Below are positions 1 through 11,094 of a DNA stretch of 64,000 bases, piece by piece. How positions within the stretch are numbered: position 1 is the first letter of the stretch; every line of letters begins with the position of its first letter. The stretch lies in contig JAUCEF010000014.1 in the NCBI GenBank assembly GCA_033558025.1, positions 3,224,001 to 3,288,000 on the forward strand, read 5' to 3'. A program made the translations under genes and the position numbers. The notes under the pieces were generated by a model. It saw nothing but the letters and a program-made list of their open reading frames with translations. It was not told the origin of the DNA and made no database searches. Source of the DNA: Phytophthora sp. 'mugwort' (lineage: Eukaryota > Oomycota > Peronosporomycetes > Peronosporales > Peronosporaceae).

Positions 1-2
1 CG

Positions 3-2618
3 CTGAGCGCCAGCTCGACGTCCAACTCACTCAAGTTCGGTGGCCGGAACAGACACCGAGAACGACAGGCAGCAAGACAACACACTGGAAAAGGACACAA
101 GGGCGCCGAGAGCGCACAGGAGCAAGGACTCACCATGTGTCTGGCCGAGTACGCGACCATCCGTCGCGCGCAGATCCGTGGCCCCATGGCACACAACCAG
201 GCTCAGGACTTTGAGGACCAGCGCGTAGGGATCATCTCGCACCACTCGATCGAGGACCCAGCAGTGACGCGATACTGCAAACCGATCGTGACATCTGCCG
301 AGACGAAAGCCAAGGCGTCATCGGCCAATTTTGTGATCACTGCTAGAGCATTGGTACAGTTCTCAGGGATCGTAGTGTACCCTGTGGCCTCGTCAGTAGC
401 GGGTGAAAATGTGTTAGAAGTACTCATCAAGTTCAGTTGCTACGATGCCAATGGAGTGACGACAACGCGGAGGATGAACATGTTGTCATACTTGACAGCG
501 TTCCAACAATTGAACACAGCGCTGTTAGTCATGCGGCTACGTGAGTCGCCCTACTTGACGTCCGAGAACTGGGTCAAGTCGAGGAAAAGCTGCTGCGTGT
601 GTCAAGGCAAATTCACCATGTCACGGAGGAAACACCACTGTCGTCTGTGTGGCGACGTGGCGTGCTCCAAGTGCTCTGAGATTCAACAGATTAAACTTGG
701 CAAGGCTGGCAGATGTCCGTTCCGGATCTGCATCAACTGTAAGCACGGTATGGATGATAACCAGAGACAGAGTCGAGGCCAAATGAACGTTCAGGTCCAG
801 GGAGCAGCGCAACCACCCAAGACTCCAGTTAATGCTCTGCATCGTCGTCTGGGTAGCGGGAACGCGCCTCCACTCAGCCCTGAGGACGATGAAGAGGACA
901 ATCGTGCACCATCGACTAACTCGAGCAGCGGAGACAGCTCGGACTTTTACGATTCGCGCGGTTTACTATCGTCACAAGCATCGACCAATCCGGACCGAAC
1001 GTTGTCGAATATGTCTGGAAGTACAGTGAGCAGCTTCAACAGCAGTCGTGGCTTGGGAGCGTTCGGTAAGAGCGGCAGCTCCAAGACGTTAAGCATCAGT
1101 GGAAGCAGTTTCGGTGGCAGTTTTTACAAGCAAAGTAATGCAAGCAATGCCACAACCGCAAGCAGTTCGCGTGGCAGTCGCTTCGACTATGAAAGCGAGA
1201 ATGATGTTGAAGGGAACGATGTTGAAGGCAAAGATGATAGCGACACTGAAAAAACAGTCGAGGTGGTGGGTCGAGAGATCTCACAGGAAGTGGAGAAGGA
1301 GCCTGAGGTCGATGCCGAACCTACAACAAGTTTAGATATCGAGTCTATTGAGGCGACTGAAGTGGCTTCTGTGTGCTCGTCATCTCCATCTTCACCGAGC
1401 GGTGCCGTGATCCAGAGCGACCAGTTCTACAAGCGGTTTTCAGAGCTGTCGCTCATGGACTTCCACGACTCCGAGTTCGACTTGTCTATCAAAGGAGGTC
1501 TCTCTACTCGTCAAACGGGTAAGTCAGTGTACGACTTCGACGATTCCGAAGCTGGTGACATCGATTCAGACCGTGAAGATCTGGGCGGCATTGGTGAAGA
1601 TGAAGACGAAGACGGTGATGATGACGAGGAGGATATCTGTGACTTTGACATGCGGGAGCTGGACGAGGCCGACGAGGATGATGGAATGGAGTTCCACGAC
1701 TCGAACGTTGGCTTGGACTTTAAGCTGCAAGACCTCAATCTGATCGATTACCAAGGACTTGATGAGCTGGAAGAGGGCGATGAAGAGTTGGACGAAGAGA
1801 TCGTAGAAGAGATTCATACCGATATCGTGCTGGGCAGGTCTCGAGTGGGGACGTCCTTGGACGAAGAGCGAGCTGCTCGACTGGCTGAATACGGCATTAT
1901 GGACTCGGGTAAGGAGCACATTTACGATCTTGTGGCCAAACAGGCCGCTCAACACTCGAATTGTTCGCTGTCCACGATAAGTTTTGTGGATGCACGGCGA
2001 GAGTTCGTCAAGTCAAGTTTTGGGTTGGCGCGTGAGAGTGACTTGAGCGAGGTCCCTATCTCGCACTCGCTCACCGCCGAGATCATGCGACGCTTCCCTT
2101 CTCGCAAACCACAAGTCGTTCTGGACGTCAGCATCGATGAAGAAGATGATGACGATAAGGACGATAGTGAGGTCGTGACGGTACTGGACGCGAGGCAAGA
2201 TGACATCCTGTCCACTAATTTATTCGTGACGGAGGCGCCTCACTTACGATTCGTCATGGGTGTACCGTTCCGTGCTCGTGATGGGATCGTGGTCGGTGCG
2301 CTCATTGTGGCTGACTCGCAACCCCGCAACTCAGTGCCGTCCCGTCAGCGTTCGCTGCTGAAGGATCTGGCTGAACAGGTCAGTGCTCTCCTTGAGGATC
2401 TGTGGACACGCAACCAGGAGCGCGTGAAACTTGCCGGTTCCCAGTCGGGTCAGCTTCGCGACCAGCTTGTGGACCTGCTCTCGCAGTCGTACAGCACTGG
2501 CCTACAAATGCAGCAGAATGAGCGCAAGATGGAGCAGTCAACGTCGTCTATCAGTTCATCCATGCACAAGCCACAGTATGCAAAGGACTTTCGTCATCTA
2601 CAGAGCGTCGAGTTATAA
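3..2618 (+). CDS. FYVE zinc finger + GAF domain protein (5' end probably outside window)
   Basis: From the ATG at 135 the ORF is 827 aa. An FYVE finger lies at about residues 146-202, with the signature RRKHHCRLCG and eight paired Cys; FYVE domains bind PI3P on endosomal membranes. A low-complexity Ser-rich and acidic middle follows (about 230-570), then a GAF-like domain (about 575-755) interrupted by an acidic insert near 667-681. The roughly 100 residues before the FYVE resemble the end of the START-like domain that precedes FYVE in many oomycete proteins. The frame stays open from 135 back to base 3, so the true start is likely upstream and the protein longer. ATGs at 135 and 186 (CCCATGG) are alternatives. 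The function is inferred to be membrane-associated signalling or trafficking; the ligand of the GAF domain cannot be told from sequence. Confidence 0.85.
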   Translation: MSASSTSNSLKFGGRNRHRERQAARQHTGKGHKGAESAQEQGLTMCLAEYATIRRAQIRGPMAHNQAQDFEDQRVGIISHHSIEDPAVTRYCKPIVTSAETKAKASSANFVITARALVQFSGIVVYPVASSVAGENVLEVLIKFSCYDANGVTTTRRMNMLSYLTAFQQLNTALLVMRLRESPYLTSENWVKSRKSCCVCQGKFTMSRRKHHCRLCGDVACSKCSEIQQIKLGKAGRCPFRICINCKHGMDDNQRQSRGQMNVQVQGAAQPPKTPVNALHRRLGSGNAPPLSPEDDEEDNRAPSTNSSSGDSSDFYDSRGLLSSQASTNPDRTLSNMSGSTVSSFNSSRGLGAFGKSGSSKTLSISGSSFGGSFYKQSNASNATTASSSRGSRFDYESENDVEGNDVEGKDDSDTEKTVEVVGREISQEVEKEPEVDAEPTTSLDIESIEATEVASVCSSSPSSPSGAVIQSDQFYKRFSELSLMDFHDSEFDLSIKGGLSTRQTGKSVYDFDDSEAGDIDSDREDLGGIGEDEDEDGDDDEEDICDFDMRELDEADEDDGMEFHDSNVGLDFKLQDLNLIDYQGLDELEEGDEELDEEIVEEIHTDIVLGRSRVGTSLDEERAARLAEYGIMDSGKEHIYDLVAKQAAQHSNCSLSTISFVDARREFVKSSFGLARESDLSEVPISHSLTAEIMRRFPSRKPQVVLDVSIDEEDDDDKDDSEVVTVLDARQDDILSTNLFVTEAPHLRFVMGVPFRARDGIVVGALIVADSQPRNSVPSRQRSLLKDLAEQVSALLEDLWTRNQERVKLAGSQSGQLRDQLVDLLSQSYSTGLQMQQNERKMEQSTSSISSSMHKPQYAKDFRHLQSVEL

Positions 2619-3257
2619 GTGATTTTTACCAGTATCCATTAACGGCAGACCGGACTACCAGTGTTGACCCGGTTGGCCGTACGACCCCCCCCGTGGCTTA
2701 AGGAGGAGAATCTGGGGGGATTGCAACCCTGACGTCGACTTAGAACATCGAGGAGAATAGCGTGTGGCAAACGAAGTGAAAGCTTTGAAGTCCGGCTATT
2801 ATTTTATGTAAGCACGCGTGCACCCGCTGCAACGGAAGGAATACAGCACTTAATTATCAGTCACGTTCAGTCGAATTTCTTGTACTTAAGTATTGAAAAC
2901 TTTCTAATACTCTCAATACCTGCTACGAGATAAATCGACTTGTTACCTGAGATAATATTTTTTGAATGTTAGCTTGAGCTGCATCCAGATTCGGTGAATC
3001 CGATCTGGATGTACTCTCATGCAAGTACCATTCTGGACATTCTCGCACAGTATTTGGACACTGTGGCCGTGCTTACCCTCCTGAAGTACTGTCGCCGGAC
3101 TCCTCGGGCGATGCCTCCATATCTAAACTATAAATAATGACGTAGTTTATCCGAACTCATCTCGAAAATATTGCATGAGCAAGCCAATTGAAATACTGTA
3201 AAAGCTGAATTAGAAGCCCCTCTGTACTATAAACCCCTGTATTAGGCAGGCCTCTGC

Positions 3258-4044
3258 TACCGTAAACCAGGGGTTCACCGCAACGAACGGATTCAGTGCA
3301 ACACCGTAAAAACAAAGAAATCGAGGACAGAGAAAGAACGTAAACAGGCCTTGACGAAAAACACCTCACTTTAGTACTAGGTGGAAAAGTTTGCATCGAA
3401 AATCAGATGGAGGACCACAACTTTTTTCCTAGACCAGCTATTGACCCCCGGACGGCTACAATCGATGCGTTAAGATCTCCTATTGGTCCCCGTTTTCAAA
3501 CACACGAAAATCGCTAAAAACGACAAAGTTACAGTAAAAATACAACCACCGTTTCAAATTTAGAGCGGAACGGATTTTGCCAAAACTTAACCTGCATGTT
3601 AAACTGGATACAGCTGGAACTAGGATCATAAAACAGCACCACCGTCACGGGCATGCTTTGGACTTTATTTTGAGCCCCTTTGCGCTCCACATGCTTTCAT
3701 TTGACGAAGATGGTCGGAGCCCCGATTAAAATTTAAGCGGTCATTTTACGGAACGGATGGGGGTCTCAGTACCTTCTCTGTGTAAATGTATCGACTCTTC
3801 TCTCTAAATTTTTATATTTGGCCGAGCATTTATAGTCACAGGATTGGATAGGCCATCGATGCAGTCTTTCAAGCCCGGAGGAAGTAACATTTGTAAGTAA
3901 AACCGTAAAGATTATCAACTTTCTAATGATTTGCATTTTCTGACCAGAATCAGTTTTTACCACTATAAAGTTCAAAGTTTATAAACAATTTATATAGCAA
4001 TGGGACTTTTTACACCTGTTGCGGTGAACCCGTGGTCTACGGTA
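3258..4044. repeat. Inverted repeat pair, possible MITE-like element
   Basis: The 27 bases at 3258-3284, read in reverse complement, match 4018-4044 at 25 of 27 positions (shared core GTTGCGGTGAACCC). The arms are about 730 bp apart and enclose no recognisable ORF. This is the layout of a non-autonomous element or of two inverted repeat copies. No target-site duplication was identified, so the class is open. Confidence 0.5.
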
Positions 4045-4071
4045 TTTAGACAGCCTGCCACATCCCCTACC

Positions 4072-4284
4072 GAATTCCTCGATGAACTGTCCCCCGCAAA
4101 TTTCCTCGAAGAGCTGTCCCCCCAGTCCGGTTTGCGATACAAAGTGATGGGCAAGATTTGAGGGGACTTCCTCGAAGAGCTATCCCCCACGACCAGAATG
4201 TATCCAATGAGCTTCATTTCGTATTAGTTATAACCAATGAGAAGCCTTCAGCCCTGAGTGGGTTTCCTCGATAAGCTGTCCCCT
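4072..4284 (+). repeat. Four copies of TTCCTCGAAGAGCTGTCCCC motif
   Basis: Copies lie at 4075-4095, 4101-4123, 4168-4188 and 4263-4284, differing at a few positions (GATGAACTG, GAAGAGCTG, GAAGAGCTA, GATAAGCTG). A fifth copy in reverse complement is at 15301-15326 and shares the leading CCGAATTCC with the first. Spacing is irregular, so this is a dispersed motif rather than a strict tandem array. Confidence 0.6.
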
Positions 4285-4567
4285 TTGGCGATGTACCATT
4301 AGTGCTGTCAAAGTTCGCTAAACACCCTTCCTTACACCACCCGACGTTCGAAGGGTGTTCCACGCCTTAAACTTTGCTTGAACCCCCCAACAATTATACT
4401 TGATTTAAATATGCTTATTAAAGGGTAGTCCGATCACCACCGCCAGCAGCTCCGACAAGGATTATCTATCGCATGAAGAGCGGTGACCCGTTCGAGGAGA
4501 TCGACACGCAGCAGGAAAAACCGTGTGAATTCGCGTAGTACGTAAAACAGTAAGCGAGGCGCGAGTG

Positions 4568-5139
4568 TGAGATGTAGCAAGAGGGCTAGGGCCCGCAGGA
4601 CCTTCGCCGTTGCTTTCCACGCCATGCATGGTACTGCTATACCAGAAAGGAATACCTAGGTGTAAACACAAGATGCAAGGGCTAAAGCTTTACAGGTGAG
4701 GGCCTTGACCAGGCGACGGTCAGTCGGCAAGACGAGAAGTGAGCTATGCAGCCCAGTGCGCGAAGCGCATGTCGCCTGTCCTACCCTCGCAACCCGTACG
4801 TTAAATTAGGACTGGTTATCTAGTTATACACGTAGTTGTGAGCATGTCTGCTGTGCGTGTGCGCAGCAGCCCTCAGGCGTTTTGGCGTTTCACCCGCAGG
4901 GCAATCCCCAACGCCAGGCAACGCCTATGCAGCGGCAATACCTGGGAATCAGCAGTGTCTGGGCAACGGCAGCGTCCGTTGCGGCGCCGATTGATTTCTC
5001 GCGAGGTCGCACGTGGTGATCATCACCACTGCGGCCAAGCCGAGGACAAAGCAGGATGTCAGCATGACATGTGTATGCTGGTGCAGCGCGTCGGCTTCAC
5101 ACCACAGGTACGTCTCGCAGGATATCACTGTATCTCCCA
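4568..5139 (-). repeat. Copia 3' LTR (shortened copy)
   Basis: Direct repeat of 10296-11089, 572 bp against 794 bp. The missing bases fall in a zone of internal repeats (CGCAGGGCAA..CCCCAAC..CCAGGC units), suggesting a deletion between repeated units in this LTR after insertion. Confidence 0.9.
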
Positions 5140-5339
5140 CTCCCACTCGATCTCGACGCGCATCGAAGCTCGCAAGTGTTGCGGGCGGACGCATCCTTCG
5201 CACCATCCTGCGCGTATCACGGCAACGCGACAGCATCGGGTCTCTAGGCCACTTGATCGTAGCACTTGTTCGTCGGCGCAGCCATAGAGTAGTAAACAGC
5301 TTGCTTAGAAAATCAAAACAATATTCTATCTTCACTCGT

Positions 5340-6229
5340 TTATGTTGGCTTCAGCATCGCCACTGCGTGTTTGTATGCTCGCTGAGCATCTGCAGCTGAG
5401 GTTCCTTCGAGCGGTAGCACCTTAAGTTGCGAATAAAACTGACTGAACTTGTCTCGCGCTAGAGGCTGAGTCATGATGTCCGCGGTGTTGTCGTTTGTTG
5501 GCACGTGCAACAAGTTCAACTTGCCTTCTTCAACCATGTGTCGAATAAGATGAAACTTGTTGTTGATATGCTTTGTGTGGATTGCTTGCCAGGTTTCTCT
5601 GTCAGGTACAGTGCAGCCTGGTTATCACCGCGCAGCAGTGGCGTGGCCGCCGGCCACCCTAACTCCTCACACAATCCCACAGTTCACAGAGTGTCCTTAA
5701 TGCCTCCGTTCATGGGGTACTCAGCTTCCTTACTCGACTGGGCATTGACGCCCTGTTTGCGCGAGCCGTATGAAATGACATTTCCATCGAGAAGCGTAAC
5801 GTATCTAGAAATAGACTTAGAATCATCAGGATCATTGGCGTAGTCAGAGTCCGTAAACACCTTAATACAGACATCGTTGCCATGAACTACATCCATGTGG
5901 AGGACGTAATCGCGTGTTTGCAGCAGGTAAAGCAGCACCCGCTGCGCCTCTCGGAAGAGCGTCTCTGTGAAGCACGACAGGAACTTCCCGAGATGTCGAA
6001 CAGCACGTGCGATATCTGGTCGCGAACCAGACACGAGATACTGTAATCCTCCAACTAATTCCCGGTATGACATGTCAGCGAGCTCTGCTTGCTGCTTCAG
6101 CTTTGCCCTGGATTTACTCGTAGCTTGAGGTGCCCAGCAACCGTAGGAATTATGTAGACCACACTTTCGCAAAAGCTTGTCAATATGAGATCTTTGGCTG
6201 TAAATCACTTGGTTGTTGACTGCATCCAA
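5340..6229 (-). pseudogene. Copia RNase H region (broken)
   Basis: Minus-strand segments carry the Copia connection and RNase H motifs: GGLQYLVSGSRPDIA (6229-5684 frame), FTDSDYANDPDDSKS, GSRKQGVNAQSSKEAEY, and the terminal NTADIMTQPLARDKF (5537-5340). The two segments lie in different frames, so at least one frameshift separates them. RNase H removes RNA from the RNA-DNA hybrid during reverse transcription of the element. Confidence 0.85.
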
Positions 6230-6905
6230 CGTGATCTCGATCCCAAGCAGGTATTTTCCCCCAATCTGGTGAAAGTGAACTTGGCTTTAAGTTGCGCTGC
6301 AACTTGGGAACACAACGCCCCTGGCCCCATCAGCAGGAGGTTGTCTACATAGACGGTCAATAGCATAGCCACCCCACTGCTCTTGTACTTCGCATAGAGA
6401 CCGTAATCACTGTCAAGTCCTGTGAATCCCAGGCTGACTAGGTAAACGTGCAACGTCTTATTCGACAGTGCCGGGGCTTGCTTTAACCCGTACAGAGACT
6501 TGATGAGTTGGCAAATCATCTTACCCCCCAGGTAAACCTTCAGTTGAGCCGATAGGAATCTTCATGAAGATATGTTCCTCCAGTAGTCCATAGAAAACGC
6601 TGTGTTTACATCGTATTGCTTGGCGTCCCATCCACGTTTTTGCGCATACAGAATCGCTGCTCTGATCGTCTCGAAACGGATGACAGGTGCGTACATCGCT
6701 AGGTAGTCGACACCGAAATTTTGCTTGAATCCGTGTATGGCAAGCCGGGCTTTGAACCGCTTGACACGTTCTTGTGCATCGCTTGGCCGTGTACACCCAT
6801 TTGTTTGTGATGACAGTCTGATGCTTGGATTTTGTCCGTGTAACTAACTTCCAGGTCCCATGTTGACACAACGACGTCAACTCCTCTTACATGGCAGCGT
6901 CCCAC
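6205..6905 (-). pseudogene. Copia reverse transcriptase region (broken)
   Basis: The segment at 6519-6205 contains IKSLYGLKQAP and VYVDNLLLMGPG, the RT palm. The usual YVDD box reads YVDN here, so a catalytic Asp is replaced. The upstream half (6880-6521) is frame-disrupted but retains fragments of the RT amino-terminal part (TNKWVYTAKR-like, KTWMGRQAIRCKHSVF). Frames change around 6520. As read this would not yield an active enzyme. Confidence 0.85.
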
Positions 6906-7410
6906 TCGGGCCAGTGTTCGCTTTCCTTCGACTCTTGTAAGTATCCGGGATAGGAATGTCTATCTTTGTGTCAACAACTGAACCCACAATGTACTCCTTC
7001 AGATAAGATGGCACCTTCCTCGCGCGGCGGAATGCGGCAATCGCGGTGCTCTGCAGCAGCAAGTACTTCTTCGGAGGCTGGTACAGGTCATCATTGCTAT
7101 CCTGGGCGGGATGCTGTCGTAACTGACGCTTTGTCTTCTTGTCTTTGTCAGCTCAGCAGGAAGATGCCGGCAGCTTGCCTCCGCATTTCTGGACGGCTTC
7201 GTCAACTGCTGGACAGGTACGTCTCGCTCTCCCACTTGATCATTACTCAGTACACGCTCGGGCTGAATACCGAGTTGTACAGGCTTTGACAAGGCGGACG
7301 ATCTCGGCGAATCTCCGGCTTCAGGAAAGAGATGGTCTTCGAGTGAACTCAGACGATCGGCACCACAGGAATCTCCACAAGTTATTCTGCATCACCATGC
7401 TGATAGGTAT

Positions 7411-8360
7411 TCAGAAGTAGCTGGCGTACGTAGGCTTGGGAAGAGTCAATCGTTCATGGCAGAGCACGTTTTCACTCCTTTTCTTGATAATCGAATCGGT
7501 CTTCAGGTCCAATAGCTTGTAACCTTTCGTATATATACAGTATCGCAGCAGTAACGCCATCTCGGTTCGCGGGTCGAGCTTGTCTCGTGCGGTTGTCCTC
7601 TCGGTAGGCGCATGGGTATGCACTAAACAGCCCCAGGTCCCCAGGTACCGCAGGGTTGGCTTCAACTTGTAGAGGGCTCATGTGGTGATTTGCCGGCAAG
7701 CGCAGATGCCGGCAGCTTGTTCACCGTGTCCACGACAAGGAGGAGAGCCTCTTCCCACAGCAGGTTCGTCTGATTTGTTGCATGTAATATAGCACGAAGT
7801 CTTGGTAGCACGAGTTCATTTGCCCTTTCTACAATTGCGTTCTCCTCAGGAGAGTATGCGTCTGTAATCTGTATAGTGATGCCTTGTCCTTCGCAGAAGG
7901 TACGTAACTTAATACTCAGGAACTCACCACCTTGGTCTGAATGCAACGTTATCACCTTGTGTTTGTCCCGCTGGAACCGCGTATTCAGTCGTAATATTAG
8001 TTGCTCCAACCTCGTGGCTGCGTCACCCTTGCTTCGGTGTAGATAGCTCCACTTGAAACGCGTAGCTTCGTCTACTACTAGCATGAACATCGCTTCCCCC
8101 GTAATGGCCTTTTTACCAATAGAACAGAGGTCTACTGAAAGCTTTTTTAATGGGTTCCGACGACGTCTTGGGTTACGCTTGTAACTCATGTGCTTAAGTT
8201 TAGCAGATAGATACGGTACACAGTCGTAGGCGGAAACTGGCTTCAGATTCACGTTAATGCCAAGGTCGGCCTTACTGACTGCCAACTCACGGATAGTCTG
8301 CATGTTCACGTGCCCTAGGCGGTTGTGCAACAACCCCATCACATTCTTGCGGGCCTGCAC
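7411..8360 (-). pseudogene. Copia integrase and linker region
   Basis: The 232-aa open stretch at 8360-7662 holds the GAG-pre-integrase/HHCC start (LLHNRLGHVNMQTIRELA), then the rve core with the DDE residues in LSVDLCSIG, LHSDQGGEF and IVERAN. The second half of the zinc motif reads DCVPYLSAKLKHMSY, where a Cys pair is expected, so one Cys appears lost. The segment at 7665-7411 continues in another frame with the Copia linker (LRYLGTWGCLVHTH). The family activity is insertion of element cDNA into the chromosome. Confidence 0.88.
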
Positions 8361-8631
8361 GGCGGCAACGATCCGGGTGGAACGCTTGGTCCGTAGTCGG
8401 TACAGCTTGTCGTAACGATCGAAGCGCAGCTTGATCTAGTCCTTGCTCAGCCACGCAGTGCGCTGATCCGCACTGAAGTTTACTGCGAAGCCGCAGGCTT
8501 TGCATATATATAGCCGAGGCTAATCAGATTCACGTGAGCATTCGGCGAGTAGTGGACGTCGTCTAAACGACGCGGCTCCCATTGACCCGCGACTTCATTC
8601 ATCACTTCCATGGCAACAATTCTGTTCGCGT

Positions 8632-9537
8632 CTAAGCTTCGGTCTGGCCTAAAGCCATCTTGAGCTCACCGGCGTTACCACGCTCTAAGTAGGAAAAGCA
8701 GGATAGATCACCATATATGTTCACTTGCGACCCGCTATCCAGTAGCCACTCCATCTCATCCGACGCTATGTCGGGCAGATAATTATCTTGATCGCCTGCA
8801 AGCACCATGCCTACCAATTTCCCCACAAGAGTGTGCAGAAGAAGGTGCTGGTGATTGCGGAGGTGTAGATGTAGCGAGAAACCATCTGACGAAACAGATG
8901 GCACTGCCGTCCGTAACTGCGGGCTATCACGTAATTGCCTGGCAGCTTGTTCTCCCAACACCGCACGCACCTCGTCAGACGAAAAGTCTACCACTTGCTG
9001 CGGCAGCTGGCACACAGAACCACGTTCGTTACTAGTGAAGACGCCACCAGAATATGATTGCATTAGGTTGTCTCCACGCTCGTTGTTCCCAGCAGTCCGC
9101 TGCAAAACATCACTGCATTTTTTATCGTCCTTCCGATGTCCTGTTTGGCTGCACACCTTGCAATAAGAATTCCGCTTTTCTTTGCCATGTTCGATGACCT
9201 CGAACTCGATGAGGATGCACTTGACACTGAACGACTGCGGTTGCCACCGTACTTGCCACATCGCTGGCGTGGCTTCTTCCCTTTACCTTTTCCACCATGC
9301 TGAGTGAAATTCGCTTGTAGTGGTGGTCTTCCGCTGGATAGTCCTCTTGCCACCACTTAATTCCCCACCGTGTTGCTCGGGGGCACGAGCAGTCATTTCT
9401 GCGTTTAAATCTACACGCAACGCGTAGATAGTGAATTCATCCGGCTGGATGCCACGGCGAGCCACATCGTCGGTAATCTTGGGGTATATATTCATTGCGT
9501 TCGTCAACATTAGTCGAACTACGCGACAGTCCGCCAT
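8632..9537 (-). pseudogene. Copia gag zinc knuckle and protease region
   Basis: The minus strand at 9261-8632 encodes a CCHC-type knuckle (CKVCSQTGHRKDDKKC) followed by the aspartic protease signature WLLDSGSQVNIYGDLSCF. The upstream piece (9537-9283) is a linker of gag in another frame. The protease would process the gag-pol polyprotein. Frames are interrupted. Confidence 0.8.
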
Positions 9538-9968
9538 AGGATCATTATTACCGCTAGGGTGCGCTGCATCCGTAACAGGTCGTTAATATACTTTTCCACA
9601 GCCTCATCTTCTTGAAGCTTTCGTGCGTACAAATCTGCTAATACCATGTCCATGTTCACGCCCGGGCCTTTGCCAAAGTGTTGGTAGATGCGCTCCCACA
9701 TCTCGATAGGGTCGGATCGAAACACGACTCGTAGCGTAACAGCACTTCGAAATGCACGACACCAACAGTCCTTGCGGCGGCGCACGTCCCAACAGTTCTT
9801 CTGCGCAGCAGTCATTCTGTCGTGGTATGGTTCATGTCCTTGCACTAGTTTCTTTAGGCGCGTCATGCCGAGGCCTGCCATGACGCGCATGCACCATGTG
9901 GGGTACTCCTACGCCTTGGACAGCTTCTTGCCCCCGTCTAACTTCGTAATCGCTTCGATCTTTGGCAT
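9519..9968 (-). pseudogene. Copia gag (UBN2-type) with early stop
   Basis: The likely gag start is the ATG at 9968 (MPKIEAITKLDGG). It runs into an in-frame TAG shortly after KKLSKA and resumes in the same frame with RVMAGLGMTRLKKLVQGHEP, then EMWERIYQHFGKGP and YINDLLRMQRTL, the typical Copia gag pattern. One nonsense change therefore separates the N-terminus from the body. Gag is the structural protein of the retrotransposon particle. Confidence 0.8.
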
Positions 9969-10295
9969 GGCGGCACCTTGCCCGCTGGCAGGATCCGCAG
10001 GTATGTAGTCCGTAGCTTGGCCGTAGATTAGAGAGCTCGGTCGTTACTGGGATGCCGGGCGCTGCCGATCCCAGTAACTTGACTGCGTCCTTGCAAGCCA
10101 AAAGTCGTTTGTGGCCGTCTGGTTTGCGACTGGTCGCTGATGTCCCAACCGGCCTTCATTTCCGGCCATGATATGTCAGCACCTTCTGCCACTCGAGGTA
10201 GTGACGTCGACTGGTCACGGCCAATCAGGAGAGTGTAGCCCCCGGATTCGGTTCCTTGATTGGTAGATATCTCCGTAGGGTTTGACTTCATAACC

Positions 10296-11089
10296 TGAGA
10301 CGTGGCGAGAGGGCTAGGGCCCGCAGGACCTTCGCCGTTGCTTTCCACGCCATGCATGGTACTGCTATACCAGAAAGGAATACCTAGGAGTAACACCAGA
10401 TGCAAGGACTAAAGTCTTACAGGGATTTGAGGGCCTTGACCAGGCGGCGGTCAATCGGCAAGACGAGAAGTGAGCTATGCAGCCCAGTGCGCGATGCGCA
10501 TGTCGCCTGTCCTACCCTCGCAACCCATACGTTAAATTAGGACTGGTTTATCTAGTTATACACGTAGTTGTGAGCATGTCTGCTGTGCGTGTGCGCAGCA
10601 GCACTCAGGCGTTTCACCCGCAGGGCAATCCCCAACACCAGGCGGCACCGGCTTAGCATCGCGTAGGGGTTTCACCCACCGGGTAACAGCCTGTACCAAG
10701 CAGCGCTTGTACGTTTCCAGCACACAGGAATTCACCTCACAGTTCAACCTCCAGCACCAGGCAGCGCTTGTCCAACCGCCAAGAGCGCGCAGGGGTTCCA
10801 CCCGCAGGGCAACCCCCAACGCCAGGCTGCGCCTGTTCAGCAGCAACAGTCTGGGCAGCGGCAATAAATCTGGTCATCAGCAGTGTCTGGTCACCAGCAG
10901 TGTCTGGGCAACGGCAGTGTCCGTTGCGGCGCTAATTGAGTCCTCGCGAGGTCGCACGTGGTGATCGTCACCACTGCGGCCAAGCCGAGGACAAAGCAGG
11001 ATGTCAGCATGACATGTGTATGTGGTGCAGCGCGCCGGCTTCATACCACAGGTACGTTGAAGTCTCGTAGGATATCACTGTATCTCACA
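10296..11089 (-). repeat. Copia 5' LTR
   Basis: 794-bp direct repeat of 4568-5139 with small differences. It contains two or three imperfect internal units around 10615-10830 that are absent from the left LTR. In element orientation it starts TGTGAGATACAGTGATATC and ends GTCTCA. Confidence 0.9.
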
Positions 11090-11094
11090 GAGTG

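Larger units (their letters stand above)
2619..4567. other. Gene-free interval with short repeats
   Basis: No coding region is recognised. The first few hundred bases are presumably the 3' UTR and terminator of the FYVE gene. The rest holds an inverted repeat pair (3258-3284 and 4018-4044), four copies of a 20-bp motif (4075-4284) and a short hairpin (4321-4329 with 4351-4359). Bases about 4440-4567 read partly as protein (a stretch with KSGDPFEEIDTQQEK) and may be the 5' remnant of the gene hit by the Copia insertion. Confidence 0.6.
4568..11089 (-). mobile_element. Complete Ty1/Copia LTR retrotransposon with 5-bp target duplication
   Basis: The element is on the minus strand. Its 3' LTR is 4568-5139 and its 5' LTR is 10296-11089; both begin TG and end CA in the element's sense. 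GAGTG is directly repeated just outside both ends (4563-4567 and 11090-11094), a classic 5-bp integration duplication. Domain order from right to left is gag, zinc knuckle, protease, integrase, reverse transcriptase, RNase H, which is the Copia order (integrase before RT). A purine-rich tract (GAGTGGGAG in element sense, around 5140-5150) precedes the 3' LTR. The coding part is broken by stops and frameshifts, so the copy is not autonomous as read. Confidence 0.93.
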
